A DNA stretch of 64,000 nucleotides from Aphrophora alni (taxonomy: Eukaryota; Arthropoda; Insecta; Hemiptera; Aphrophoridae), in NCBI GenBank assembly GCA_963513935.1, contig OY740774.1:86811385-86875384 (forward strand), in the 5' to 3' direction. Within the stretch, counting starts at the first letter, position 1; each line of letters begins with the position of its first letter. The position numbers were made by a program, and so were the translations under genes. Below the pieces are notes generated by a model. The model did not search any database. It had not been told where the DNA came from and saw only the letters and a list, made by a program, of their open reading frames with translations. This document shows positions 47,934 through 63,198 of the stretch, piece by piece.

Positions 47934-48615
47934 TGTTATGAACGGCCCTTAAAACTGCCTGGGTTCTTTAATTCCAATTAATATCATCAAATCAGTGGTT
48001 CAGTATTTTTATTAAATCTTATCTTTGGTATGAAACTTACATCTATTTGCCTGATACTTTACTACTATACTTTATTACAAGACTTTAATACAATAATTTA
48101 GATACAAAACTTTAATACAATAATTTAACTACAAAACTTTAATACAATAATTCAAATACAAAACTTTAATACAATAATTTAACTACAAAACTTTAATACA
48201 CTAATAGGAATTTAATTAAACAATAAAACAAAACCATATTATTTATTCAAAGCCCAGAAGTATTCCAACTATTATTATATATTAAATAAAAGAAATTACA
48301 AGTCTTCTACCTGGTGATTTAATGTATAGAAATGCTTGCTTACGGTATGTTGCGTAGATTTCCTGGGCCATCTTCCACCACGGCTAGCCACACAGCCGTG
48401 TATCTTCCCAGCTCCAAAAGACAAGAGACCCCCACCCAAATTCTGCTGATCGTTTATATACCTTTGGGAGTCTTGGTTGCTCTAGTTTCTATGCAAGACA
48501 AGCATTTCAACATTTTTTTAATTGTTTCACAATAGTTGGATCATTCTGAGTTTTGTGAATGTGATTCCTTTCTAATCTAACCTAATATTAACCTAATATT
48601 AACTTATTCCTAACA
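47934..48615 (-). repeat. 5' LTR of the gypsy-type element
   Basis: 682 bp, the same length as 41349-42030 at a constant offset of 6585, with no difference noticed between them. It provides the promoter for the element's RNA: TATA box at 48453-48460. A 67-codon plus-strand frame occurs in both LTRs and is a shadow. Confidence 0.96.
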
Positions 48616-49720
48616 AAGCACTAGATAACATAGTCGTTATCAGTAAAGCCATTGTCACTGCTTGAAAAGCCACTAGAGAAGATTCGTCAGGCTGTGCATT
48701 GTTGACTTTATTCCCAATACGTAAATTTACGTAACTATTTGTTTATCATGGAAGTAGTGCAATGATTTTTTCAGTGAAGTTTTATTGAGTTTTCGGCAGT
48801 TGTTTTAGCCAAATTAATGTTCTCTATAACGTCCATTTACCGAATTTTAATAGAATTAAAATGGTTAAAAATATTCGGTGTTGTTTTTTTTAACGGAATT
48901 ATACCTTTTAACGGCCGGTAAATCCAAATGATTTTTTGGAACTATGTCTCTCTGCCATGTGTAATACTTTCTTATATATTAAACACGAACTTAGACAATT
49001 TTTTTGGAGGAAGGTTGTGATTCTTTTTTAGTCATTTTCTATTTAAAAAAATTTTACTTTCTAATATATCCGTCGTAATAACAAGTTATGTGATGGGTCA
49101 AAAAACAGATGTCCAGTGTTTGCGGAGAGGTTTCCTTAAGAAAAGAAAATATTTTTTGGAATGATGTCAGTCTTTCTGTCTGACATCAGTTGTAGTCTGT
49201 TGTCTGTGGAGTGCTATACAAACCAAATGCGTGACCCTATTTTAATCTGTTTTTAATTTTTTTTTATTTGACGATAATTCAAAGATCTCACCTTTAGAAT
49301 ATACAAAAAAGTTTTTCTCAAATTTGGGTCAACGATTTTGATTAAATTTTGTTCAAGTGAATCATTTAAGGACCCAAACAAAACGTTTTAATTTAAACAT
49401 GCCTGGCCGTGAGTACATAAACTTGGCGTAAATAACATAATTTCCCCAAATCGGATTTACGATTTCGTTCAAATTTTAGTGAAATTTGAAGATTAATACA
49501 CATAATAACAAATCAAATAACTATTTTTGCAGGAATAATTGACAAAAAATCTAATTATTTTACTCCCGTCATAATGTTCAATTTAAGCGGAGGACGATTT
49601 AAAATGAGGACAAATTATTGGTACAAACAACGCAAGGTATTTAAATAGATAATTATGTTTTCAAAGACGGGTGATTTTCCAATTTTTGACTGACAATTAA
49701 CGAATTGACATTTTCGGTAT
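48616..49720 (+). repeat. Large dispersed repeat, right part of interrupted copy
   Basis: Begins with the target duplication AAGC followed by ACTAGATAAC, matching 17289 onward in the empty copy, and stays collinear to about 18450. Landmarks: GTTATCAGT, AGGCTGTGC, TTTACTTTCTAATATATCC, GGAATGATGTCAGTC, and CGATTTCGTTCAAATTTTAG near 49455. The rate of change between the copies is far greater than between the LTRs, so the repeat is old and the insertion young. Confidence 0.85.
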
Positions 49721-51249
49721 CGAATATTATTTTGCTTTTTATTTGGAGATGAAAGATTTCGAAGTTTGTGCATAGTTTTTATATCGTTTATTATTTATAT
49801 AAAAATATGCCAAATATATGAACAAATTATCTATAACAATCCTACATTATTAAAATACTTTAACTGGGTTTAACAATTAATTAAAGTTAAAAATAATTGT
49901 AAAAAAAAATATATATATTTTAATACAACAGTATACACGTGAAAAGACAACTAAATAAAACTTTATTTCTAAAGTGGAAAGCTGTAGACAAACGAATTAA
50001 TACTATAATACATGATACGAGAGGGGTATTGATTATCTAATTTAAAATAATTCCGTTCGTTTAGAGTCACGTGTTGAATTTCGAAATAACTCTCAGCAAT
50101 CTGGAGACATTTTATAACAACAAGCACGTGTGACCTCGTCTGATACACGATATGAAAATGTATCTATTTATATTCTTTATTAAAAGCAGTCATGTTGTCA
50201 ACTGTCCTTGAATGTAATAGTGTTATTAGGTGATACATTATACAATATATGTTCATTAGGTTTGATTTTGTAGAAATAATTTATTAGATTTTGTTGCAAA
50301 TGGTAATTTAATAAACGTTTCTTGGTATTCTATTAAAGATTGTAATTAAATAAATTGAACGAAATGTTTTCGATAATCTATCGTGAAAAATATCTGATAA
50401 AAATAATAATAATACAAACACACACGATGTGACTACTTTTTACTTTCATCCAACTGTAGAGAAAGTACAACTTACGTAACAAAACCGATAACGAATTAAT
50501 TGCAGCAATATCGGTTTTGATCCCCTCTGAATCCAAAAAAGTGGTTTTTGAAAATGTCAGATTGTTGACTGCAATGCTCTAAACTCATATGAGTAGTCCG
50601 ATTTAATCAAATTTAATATGTAGAAATCTTTTTGTCCTTCTTCTTGGGATTTTTCTATAACCCAAAAGTAGTGAATATCGGCCATAAAATAATTCTGAAA
50701 AAGGGAAAAATTAATTTGATTTTCTTCTAGATTGTAGCCCTTAAACAAGCAACCGTATTGGTCGTCATGTTAAAAATGTTTGAGACACGTAAACCTGAAT
50801 CCCGTACCGTGAAGCAAGGGTTTTTAATACTTTAGTAGGCTACTTGTGCAATGGAAATATTTCTTGAAAATCGTTCAAAATTTCAACCAAAAGACTGTAT
50901 TTCCTAATAAATAACAAAAATTTTAATAGACCCCCGAAATATATCTATACACCACGATCTTTCAAATATACACTAAAAAGAAAACAATAAATATTTTGTA
51001 TTGGGGCTAAGCAGTCATTACAACTCTCAAGCTTATTTCAAACAAAGAAACATGCTAAATTAATTTTGACGTCTTAAAACATATCAAAATCAAGGCCAGT
51101 TCTGACTCGGTAAGCCCGGTTACCAAATCAACCTTTCATAGTTGTTGTTATCTTAATATAAGTGATGTCAAGAAAATCGCTAATTGATTAAAATAACAAC
51201 TTTGATATACTCGTGACTGTTTAATCTTGTAATAATAAATCAGCTGATT
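49721..51249. other. AT-rich non-coding region
   Basis: No gene recognised. CACGTG occurs at 49936, 50068 and 50125. A 63-codon minus-strand frame at 50557-50748 matches nothing known. Confidence 0.5.
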
Positions 51250-52233
51250 TCAAGGTTAAGATACGAGGTTTCGGATGTTGTTGGAAATGTTAATATATAA
51301 ATTGTACTTGAGGGATATGTATACGACGCATTTATTCGTATTACATTCGAATTTATTACATTCGAAGTGTTACATTCGTAACTCATTTATTCGTATTATA
51401 GATAATAAATCAAAATTAGAACACGCTTTACCTATTTATAGAAAACTTGAGATTCTATCTATAAAGAATTTGTATATTTATAAGGTATTAAAAGTTTATT
51501 ATAATAAGAGTAACAAACAAAGAGAAGATATTCGAAATCCTACTGTAATCCTTAGAAATAGATTGAATGCGTATGTTCCAAGGCCTAGACTTACTTTATA
51601 TAAAAAGTTTTTCACCTATCTTGCTCCGATATTTTATAATTACTTGCCCCGTCAAATTAAAATTGTTAAAAAGTTAAGTAAATTCTTAAGAGTGTTAAAA
51701 ACATATCTTCTGTTTCATGATAATATTTCTATGTTTTATGACTGTTTAGAATAAGATATGACTTATAAGGAATATTTTTTTAGTTGTTTTATTGTTAGGT
51801 TTAAGAATAGCCTACTTAATTGTTTAGGGTAAGATTTTCTTTTTTGTTTTTGTTTTTTTTTGTGTTAACTAAGATACGGTATATATTTTCTATTTTGGCA
51901 TAATTAATATTATTTATATATAAAAAAAATAAAAAATTGTTTGTCCTGTATAAATAATAAGTAGCCTTTGTCTTTTGTTGTTTCTTCCATGTTGAGAGAT
52001 GAAATTTTAACAAAGTTCGGTGAATCATCAAATGTAACCGATCAGCCGCCACCTTTATCTCTAGCTCTTGTCATAGATTGTAAGTTTCATGTGTATCACC
52101 CCAAACAGGTTTTTTTTTTATAAAACTCGGGGTCAGACTTTATTACTCTTAAGTTTGTAAAGTTTTGTAAACTGAACATGTATATGTATATAGTGACTAA
52201 TAAAGATATTTCAATTTCAATTTCAATTTCAAT
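51250..52233 (+). mobile_element. 5'-truncated Jockey/CR1-type LINE with (ATTTCA)n tail
   Basis: Carries the last ~160 codons of a LINE reverse-transcriptase ORF, a ~450-bp AT-rich 3' untranslated region, and ends in GACTAATAAAGATATTTCAA followed by about four ATTTCA repeats (52208-52233). A short tandem repeat instead of poly-A is typical of CR1- and Jockey-related elements of insects. The 5' limit is only estimated, and no target duplication was found by eye. Confidence 0.75.
51275..51754 (+). pseudogene. LINE reverse transcriptase C-terminal remnant
   Basis: An open frame of 159 codons rich in K, L and Y. The segment from about residue 50 on (ALPIYRKLEILSIKNLYIY, KVLKVYY, a RNRLNAYVPRPR-like link, then TLYKKFFTYLAPIFYNYLPR) follows the C-terminal 'thumb-distal' pattern of Jockey/CR1 LINEs: a KLxILxxKxLYxYKVLK helix, then a FFxYLAPxxYNxLP block, and a KKLSKFLRVLKTYLL end. 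The catalytic part is absent, so this is a truncated remnant although it keeps its frame. The first ATG is not a real start. Confidence 0.75.
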
Positions 52234-55148
52234 TTTTTCAAAAGATATGTTAAGTATTTCCCTCGGAAACATATGATGCACTGGAGGTATGAAAGAGTAA
52301 AATTAGATTGGAGGTATTAGTCAAATTCAAAACGTGGGGGGGGGGGGTTGAGAAGGGGGTATATTATTATATCGGTTCTTCCAAACATGTGCAGAAAAAA
52401 AAACACTCTATTAGGTATTATAAATGTAATTAGCAAATTGTAATATTTACAGAAACAAAACTGAAATTGATTGGTATATTCAATAACCTCAAAATTTACA
52501 AATGTTTATTTTCAACAACATTTTAATTTGATCAATTTTAGTTAGTAATTATATATATTATATATCCCTAAAACGTCGCAAGAAATAGCAAAATTGTAAC
52601 ACACAATGTTTTATTAAAATTGGTCCACACATTTGTGCTGTAAAACACTAACATATACTACAATTATCATTAATAAACCCATTTATTTGGACTCTAGGGA
52701 CCTCAAAACTGTTATATCACATAACTCTCTTTATACTACATATATGAAAAAAAAATTAAAAAGAACAATCGTTCCTCACTTTTATGCAAACTTGTATTCA
52801 CTTTGTCGTCTCCACTATAATTTAATCTGACCTAAAACAATTTGTGTCCTCCCAAAAAGCAGTCTACATTCACCGCTTGTTAAAAAAAACTTAAATACTT
52901 AAACCCATTCACTTGAAAAACATTCCGATACCTCAGGCTTTAAACAACAGTCTAAAATAATCTGATATAATAGCATTGTCCTCGATACAACAAGGTGTTA
53001 AAAGGTCGATTATATTGTTTATCGTTCGACAATCGATATATGACATCATGTTTAACAACTAGGAATGATATATTCAAATATCCGGACTTGAAATTATTCT
53101 AAATACAGACGACGCCCGTGGTAATGTATTATAGTACAGAGTGAACCAGAAGTTATGTACTATAATTCTTACTACAGGGTGACAGAAAAGAAACAATAAA
53201 CTAACATCTCTCTTTAACTATTTATTTAGAGGAGTCCAACTGACCTATCGGTCAAAATTTGACTTATTTCTTGCGTTATTTTATAGTCTGCACTCTTCTG
53301 AAAAATTTAACACCAGTTAAAATATACCAGTGCTACCATAATTATAAATATATTTTTATTAGTTTTAAAGGTCGCACTTCATGCATAATACAGTAGAGCA
53401 TCAATCACAAGCAAGAAGCTGTATTTTTTTATATTTTATTTTTTAGAGCACTATATTTAGTGTAAACTTTACACTGTCTTAGACCCTGGACACTTTGATG
53501 CTCCCTAGTAAATTTTGGCAATACTTTCGTTTGTGTTTTGACTGTACTTTGTAGACAGGGCTTTGAATTATTTAGTTGGTTTAGAACTTATAATTATTTT
53601 ACAAAAAAAAAATCATTGCAAAACGAAACGTTATTGTCCTAACTGAAAACTTACTGATAATAAATATACCAGAAAACCATAGTAAGTAATTTATCAAGTA
53701 ACAGGCCTTCACTAGAGACAAGTTCACCTAGACTTAATCCTAAGTTAATCCTACCAAGTGCCACGGTGACAAGTGCTTCTACGGTGAAACTCTCAAGTTC
53801 TACATAGTCCTTCCAACAATTTAGTATTATCTTTTGAAACCTCGTCTTTGATTGGAGGTTTGAAATATCTAAGTTTGGAGTTTGTAAAGAGTCCAAATTA
53901 AAACTAAAATACATTTGGGAAAACTTACTTTGTTTAGCCCTTCATTGTTTTCCTAAAACATTTTCTAAACTTAGGTACACATATCTCAGAAACCATAAGG
54001 GATATTGTGATGAATTTTTCAGAATTTAGTTCATTGAAATATCTTTATTTGCATGAAAAACTATCATATTTGATTTTCAATTGTCGTTTATTAAAAAAAA
54101 AAAAATTAAAAAAAAGTGTATTTTCTAGAAAAAATATGAGTAAAAATTCATAACTATTTTAATATTTGACATTTTTTTTATAATTCTTCATCCAAAGCTG
54201 TATTCAACATAGATAAACAATCAGACATAGTGTCAGTGCCATATGTACAGTAGTTTCTGAGATAAATGTGCTAAACTATGGCAATTTAGGATGTGTAGTT
54301 GGACTCCCCTAATCGCTATACATGGTTTGCAAGAATGTTCTTTATAGTGGAGGGGCTGCTTCGCTGCTTTTGTGAGCGAACATTTTTCAATTTTAAACTT
54401 TAAGAGGAAAGTTAACAATATGAAAAAAAGTTTGGTTATATAATACATCATTTTAAAGAACTTTTGTTTAGTACAACTGTAACTAAAATGACGACCAATG
54501 TAATTGCCAATGTAAAAGTTATACTGTAACTTTTTATCATTTGAAATTAGAATACTCTTTCCAATAATCATCTAGGTTAAAATAGGCTACCTTAGCAAAT
54601 CCTAATTTTAGGTTTTGGCATTTCAAGGTGTGGGATTGATTTAAATTTGTAAGATATTATACAGTCCTGGACTGTTCAATCTCAGTCTTGTAGTGGCTAT
54701 ACAAATGACGTTATTAAACATATAAATTCTGACCACTCAAAGGAAATATTTATCACCTTTAAATTTCTTGTAACTCCCCAAATTTCTGGACTTTTTGGTG
54801 AAATAAATAAATAATTCATTTTTATTTTTTTATAAAAAACTTGGTATTCCTAAGTGGCTATATTGATTTCTTAAAAATTATGATGAAATATAAAAATTAT
54901 TAACAAAAACCAGTGCAATTAAAAATTTGAAAATGCATTAAAAAAATTATAGCAAAAATTAAAAAAAAAGTTTATATTACGTCTATATACATTAAATATA
55001 TAATAATATTTTTTCTAAATAAATAAATATTCCAAAAAATTATGTAATTTTTTTTTCACCATCAAAATATAGTAAACAAATAGGGGGGGGGAGTAGCAAT
55101 TGATAATATTTTTTAAACTTGTGTGAGAAAGATAGAGCTATGATTTTG

Positions 55149-55153
<5 letters not shown>
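52234..55153. other. AT-rich non-coding region
   Basis: No gene recognised. Includes a G run at 52338-52347. A minus-strand frame at 53651-53914 (87 codons) is less AT-rich than its surroundings but unrecognised. An AGGAGTCCAACT at 53231 is mirrored by AGTTGGACTCCCC at 54297, a short inverted pair 1.1 kb apart that may mark the ends of an unrecognised element. Confidence 0.45.

Positions 55154-55219
<66 letters not shown>
55154..55219. repeat. (TA)n microsatellite
   Basis: Uninterrupted TA run of about 66 bp, the longest TA tract in the window. Confidence 0.97.
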
Positions 55220-55222
<3 letters not shown>

Positions 55223-56642
55223 AAATTTATGTCATATCTGTTATAAAGTCTGAGCTGTTGATTTACTACAATCGACGGTACCTGACTTTCTATTCACTCT
55301 GTATAGGAAAAACTCTGTAACAGCCAATAAAAGGTAACACATTATTCATGAACTTTTTAACTTAATTTCCATACATTTAAAATCTAATTTGAACCAACCA
55401 CACGCCCCCAGGTGAAACCGACCCAAGTTACAGTTGGCCTCAATAACTAAGAAATGAACTCGTTCAATGTCACAGGTTCAATAGTAGCTTGATCCACATA
55501 TCGATTATTTAATCGTATCTGTAATAACTCGAGACATGTGCGCATGTGCAATACCACACCTTGTCACGTGTTTCTACGGTTCAAGGTTCGAAAACCTACG
55601 TAAGATAAATCATAAATATCTTTTGCATACCTCGAGTGCAAACAAAGAAATGGATTGTGACCCACGTGGGTGGGTAGATATTTAAAAACATGTTTGGTTG
55701 CTTGTATAATATCAGCTGATTTAATACATTGCGTGTTTAATGGGATACTAGATTAATGTTGGTTATTAAGGCATTGTAATAATTTCACGCCTGTAATGCA
55801 ATGCGGTGATAAAATGCAATAAAGAAAATTTAAGCGAGCACAATAATTCTATTTGATTGTATTACATTTTTGCATGGAACATATATATGTAAGAAATATG
55901 AAAACAGCTGACTTGTAGTTGACAAACTTAATGATTGGATGGAATATTTTTTTAGGTCGTCTTTTATTTATTAGTCACTTGCGTCGTCGATTTAGTACCT
56001 ATTTTGTTGTCATAAAGTCCCAACTCCCCACGCCAGTATTATTAATAATAACTTTTATAAGGTTTGGAGGGAGGGGAAATTTTAAATTTTAAAATAGGAC
56101 AGACGTGTGATACATCATTTGAAAGCTCTTGATGAGTGGAAAAATATATAATGAAAATAAAACGTGATTCAGTTACGCCAATGGTATTCACAGTGTAAAA
56201 TATAATATTTAAATAAATTTTTAACTTGCCTTGTGAGATGGTACATTTTATACAATAAAACTTGAACATAAATTCTCACAAATTGTATGTTTATTTATTC
56301 AAACTTTAGTGAGTTATAGATTAGATTAGGTAGCTCGTGCATCACTGAAGATGACGCCGTTGTCGTGTGTGAGAAATTGTGATCAAGTTTTATTCTACCG
56401 AATTTATAATGTAATGTTTGTAAATGAAAGTAGTATATATAATGGATCAATTTACCAACTAATTTAATTGTTGTGAAATAATTCTTCCTTTGGGAATATT
56501 TTACAATTCCAGTGTTTATATGAAGTTCGATTTTAAGAGTAGATAATAATACTTCGTATTCTATTCACAACGTATAGAAAATTATAATTTTGTTAGAATA
56601 AATAGTCTGTATTGTGTAATAAATCTACAATGGCATGATTAA

Positions 56643-56645
<3 letters not shown>
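55220..56645. other. Non-coding region with a GC-richer patch
   Basis: No gene recognised. At 55530-55680 the sequence is less AT-rich and carries GTGCGCATGTGC, CACGTG at 55565 and the palindrome CCCACGTGGG at 55671-55680, resembling the motif set at 13435-13495. The remainder is AT-rich. Confidence 0.45.

Positions 56646-56689
<44 letters not shown>
56646..56689. repeat. (TA)n microsatellite
   Basis: Uninterrupted TA run of about 44 bp. Confidence 0.97.
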
Positions 56690-56696
<7 letters not shown>

Positions 56697-58494
56697 GTGA
56701 ATTTTCATTCACCTACAAAAATTAAAATTCCATGAGTATTACAATTAAAATCGTTCATTTTAGGAATTCTTCCAACCTAATTATTTCAAAAATATTAATG
56801 TGGCTAACAAACTATTAAGGTACTTACGACAAGGACAATTAAATAACGTAATAATTATTTTGTTATAAAAGGCATTATGTCTTGAATTTAAATTGTTTGT
56901 TGATATTTATTGGCCAACATTTTTGGTAGCTTTAATGAGATTAAATGTTCTTTTAAACATGTTTTTAATTATAATCTTTGAATTTATGTATCTAAATTAA
57001 ATATTATAATTAACTAATTCTCAGCTCAGATTTTATGTATCGACTAATAATTTAGTTTATATACAACCTTAATAGTAACATGTTAGTATCACGTTTTCCT
57101 TCTTTTTGTTCGAAATTCAAATTTCCTAAGTTTATTATTCACTTTATAACTGTATCTTATCTTGATACTTTCAAATTATTACTCTACTCTAAAAGAAGAA
57201 TTAAATCACGTTAATTTGTTTGTTTAAAACTGTTATGAGCCTTAAATTTATACAACCCTTGTTCTGATTCACAACCCATTATACATATATTTAGGTTGAC
57301 CCACATTAACTGTACAAAGGTAGGCGGTGAAATAGTTATACCAATTATTAAACCCAATCAACGAAAATTCGATTTTTTAAAAATTCCGATTACTACCAAA
57401 ACTAGAATAGGAACTGAGACTTTTTTATAATATTGATTACAGACAGAGGGTTAATATTGGCGCCACAATATTCCAATTGGAAGTATCGAAGGTCAATTAA
57501 TTCATTAGTCTCAGTTGTCCAGGTTTATATGAGGGAGATCAAAACAGATTTACAAACATTCTAAAGTTTAAAATGTGTATGTAATTTCACATCAAGTAAA
57601 CCTACTCTATTATTACAAAACTTCAGACAGCTATAAATTATTCCACTTCTATAAATTGTATAATTATGCATTCGCATTGCTACACACTTCAATGAAAAAC
57701 CCATTAAATGGTGCAAATAATTGTTCTTTTTTGTAATAAAAACACCCGTTGATTTAGTAAAATACAATAAAATTTTTTACCATAAACTAACTGTTTATTT
57801 AATGCTGTTTCCAATAGAAAAAATACCATTAAAAGAAGGAAATAAACACATTCACTAACATACATAATTACCTCTGAAATACAGTGTTTTCAAGGCATAC
57901 GGCATCAAAATAAAAACGTACGAAGTTAAAATGTAAATAAATTAATCTTTAATTCGAAAGCTGTTGATGTTGACAAAGACTGTATTAAAATAAAGTAAGC
58001 ACGAAGTTCTCTAATATTTAAAGTTTATTTAACAAAGTGACTTTAAAGAAGGGAATACGTTTACCAATAAATAAATATAAATAAAACACGATGTTTTTAA
58101 TTGTCGAAAACACTACATAAGTATATTAATTTTAATATAATGTTTTAATATATATACTGTTTTAAAAATTAATAAAAGTAACTAATTAATATACTACGCT
58201 TTAATATTGTTACAAAGACATCATCAAAATGACATAACTTGAAGCTCACCAGTAGATAAAAACACGGCGTTTTCCGCTGTCAAAAACAATCCATAAAAAT
58301 AAAAACCACACAAAGTTGACTCGTAAAAATAAATTTATCTTAATTAAAATGGTGTTTATTAAATCACAAAGATTACATTAAAATATGAATTGACTTTCAA
58401 CTATAAATAATTTATTCATTTAAAATTATATTTTCATTTGACAAATCATTCGAAATAAAAAGCATAAAAAAAAAAAATACTAACATTTTACTGT
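56690..58494. other. AT-rich non-coding region with diverged repeated phrases
   Basis: No gene. Between 57880 and 58420 phrases such as ACAAAGAC, CATTAAAAT, AACACGGCGTTTT/AACACGATGTTTT and TGTCGAAAAC/TGTCAAAAAC recur at irregular spacing, suggesting an old tandem or nested repeat array. Confidence 0.45.
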
Positions 58495-58820
58495 TTATTA
58501 TAGAATGTCCAATAAGTAAGTTATTGAGGACGTAGTTTTACAAAAATATTTCTTGTTTTGTGTGCCCTGCATATACATTCTTTGGTTTATTTACAAGTAC
58601 TGTAATGGGAATTACTGAATAATATTTACTTAAATACAAGTAATTGAAAAATTAATTGTAAATCTCGTTGTAACTAATTTGACATGTAATTATATATACA
58701 TGTCAAATTACTTATCACCAATAGATGATTTTTTTTTCATACAATTAATTAGTATGATATGTATTTTAGTCGTCCCTATATTTTTTCGACTGTAGCTTAT
58801 ATCCTACGATTAATATATAG
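58495..58820 (+). repeat. Diverged direct repeat, left copy
   Basis: Collinear with 62415-62720. Shared landmarks: AAGTAAGTTATTGARGAYGTAG-type start, CTGAATAATA, then TTAATTG(T/C)AAATCTCGTTGT and TTTTAGTC. This copy contains a strong palindrome at 58675-58710. Confidence 0.65.
58675..58710. repeat. Perfect palindrome, 14-bp arms
   Basis: TAATTTGACATGTA, an 8-base loop, and TACATGTCAAATTA. It is inside one of a pair of direct repeats and absent from the equivalent place in the other copy (about 62630), so it may be an insertion or a local rearrangement. Confidence 0.9.
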
Positions 58821-61559
<2,739 letters not shown>

Positions 61560-62395
61560 GGGGGTTGAAAGGGGATTTTTGTTTTTCAAATAACAACCTA
61601 CGTCGTGTGACATACCATTTTAAATTGAATAAAATAAGATTTTACTGTCTTGAAAAATTCTCTATGATATTTCTAATTGGAGTTATGGAGGAAAGAAATC
61701 ATATCTTGAGAGTTTTCTATTTGTCATCAATATTAATGGAAAAGAAAACTGATTAATTACTAGCGGACTTATTTCACTAAATGACCACCTTTTTAAGTAT
61801 TTTTCGATTTTATCGAACAGTATTTAATTTTTGAAAGGAAGAAACAATAGGGCAATTTTCTTTATCTATCATGTGACATTATTTTTAACGAAATTTGAAA
61901 GAGGAAACTGACCGTTTAATGGTTGAAATAATAAACTAACCAACAAGATTGAAGACAAAAATAAAACTAAAGTTAAAACTAATTAATTTAGAGAAATTGT
62001 AGACTTTTTATATAAGTCTTCAGTTTCCTCTCACATTTCCCTTTAAATTGGTATGTCACGCGATGGGGGGGGGGATTTCAACATTGGATTCCTTTTTCAA
62101 AAATTGGGGTCGGTTTGTTGAAATAGGGAAAACACATAAAACCGTTTTCATTTAGTGGAATGAGTCGGTTGTTAAAAAATTTAATCAGTTTTTTTTTTTT
62201 TTTTTTTTTTTTTCCCCCATTAATATCCATGACAAACAGAAAACACTAAATTCAACTTCTAGTTCCTTAATTTCGGTTGGAGATATCGTAGGGACTTTTC
62301 CAAAGGCACTAAAATTTGTCTTACCCTACAAAATAACATGTCACGTAATGGTAGTTGCTATTTGAAAACAAAATTAAGTTATCTAATTCAAAAGG
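61560..62395. repeat. Long imperfect palindrome (fold-back repeat)
   Basis: The left arm (about 61560-61915) matches the reverse complement of the right arm (about 62018-62395) in order: TTTTTGTTTTTCAAATA..CAAC, GTGACAT, AGTTTTCTATTTGTCAT, ATATTAATGG, AAAACTGATTAA, TTTCACTAAATGA, TTTTTGAAA, TGTGACAT and GAAAGAGGAAACTGA. The loop is about 100 bp. The arms are clearly diverged. Arms of nearly 0.4 kb would give a long RNA hairpin if transcribed. It may be a fold-back transposon or two facing copies of one repeat. Confidence 0.8.
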
Positions 62396-62414
62396 GGGCA
62401 TAAATGTAACGATT

Positions 62415-62720
62415 GATTATAAAGTATCGAGTAAATATGTTATTGAAGATGTAGTTCTCCGCGCTCCTATGAACTGCCAAGAGTGTCAGTGCACCGGTGT
62501 TATATTATTTTGTTGAGATATGTCATACAACTTTAATTCGCTGAATAATACTTTACATATACTTTTTAATGTAGAATAATAACATTTATTAAAATAGAAA
62601 GAAAGGCAAGAGTTAATTGCAAATCTCGTTGTTAATTATTATTATATAACCAATAAGTAATCACTAATACTTAGATCTATACTATTAATTATAAATCTAT
62701 TTTAGTCTTGTTTATAATTT
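62415..62720 (+). repeat. Diverged direct repeat, right copy
   Basis: Partner of 58495-58820, sharing TTATTGAAGATGTAGTT, GCTGAATAATACTTTA and GAGTTAATTGCAAATCTCG. It begins directly after the long palindrome. Confidence 0.65.
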
Positions 62721-63198
62721 GTTTCTCAATAGTATACTATCGAAAGAATTATAATAAATGATTCTTTCACAAACCCAATTGAAATTACTAACATAAAGCA
62801 TATTTTTTTCATAATAAAAAAAAATTATAAGACAAGATACTTCCGGATAAGCTTTGATAATTTTGATATAATTAACAGAATCAGTGTCATTTGTTTCAAA
62901 TATCGCTTACTAGTACCCCTAATAAATCACATACGCCGAAAGTAATATAACAAAAAAAAAAGTTAAAAACAGCTGTTAAACAAAATCATAAGGTTATTTA
63001 AATATTCATGGCTGTTAGAGTACGGTACACAATTTTTTGTTGTTTTGTAATCAATAATTCTTTTGTGATATTGTGGTCACATTTTTATGACAATAAGATA
63101 GCATCTAATATTATAACAAATGATCTGAAATAATCTAATAAAATATTAATTTATTTGTTGTCAAAAAAACAGTAGGATCGTTATTTTTGTTTTGTTAT
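62721..63198. other. AT-rich non-coding region
   Basis: Nothing recognised. Confidence 0.5.

Larger units (their letters stand above)
41349..48615 (-). mobile_element. Complete Ty3/gypsy LTR retrotransposon
   Basis: A 7267-bp element on the minus strand, with TG...CA termini, two 682-bp LTRs, a glycine-tRNA-type primer-binding site, a ~490-bp leader, a single Gag-Pol frame and a 654-bp 3' untranslated stretch. It is flanked by AAGC on both sides (41345-41348 and 48616-48619), and the uninterrupted homologous sequence at 17283-17295 has AAGC once, confirming a 4-bp target duplication. Both LTRs are the same length and I saw no difference on reading them side by side, so the insertion is recent. 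Gag and pol are fused in one frame with no frameshift, and no envelope frame is present. The domain order RT-RNase H-integrase and the GPY module place it in Ty3/gypsy; the clade is not determined. Confidence 0.97.

Noticed and set aside
52096..52281. Glutamate-isoleucine repeat protein on the minus strand
   Set aside because: It comes from the (ATTTCA)n tail of the LINE at 51250-52233 read in antisense.
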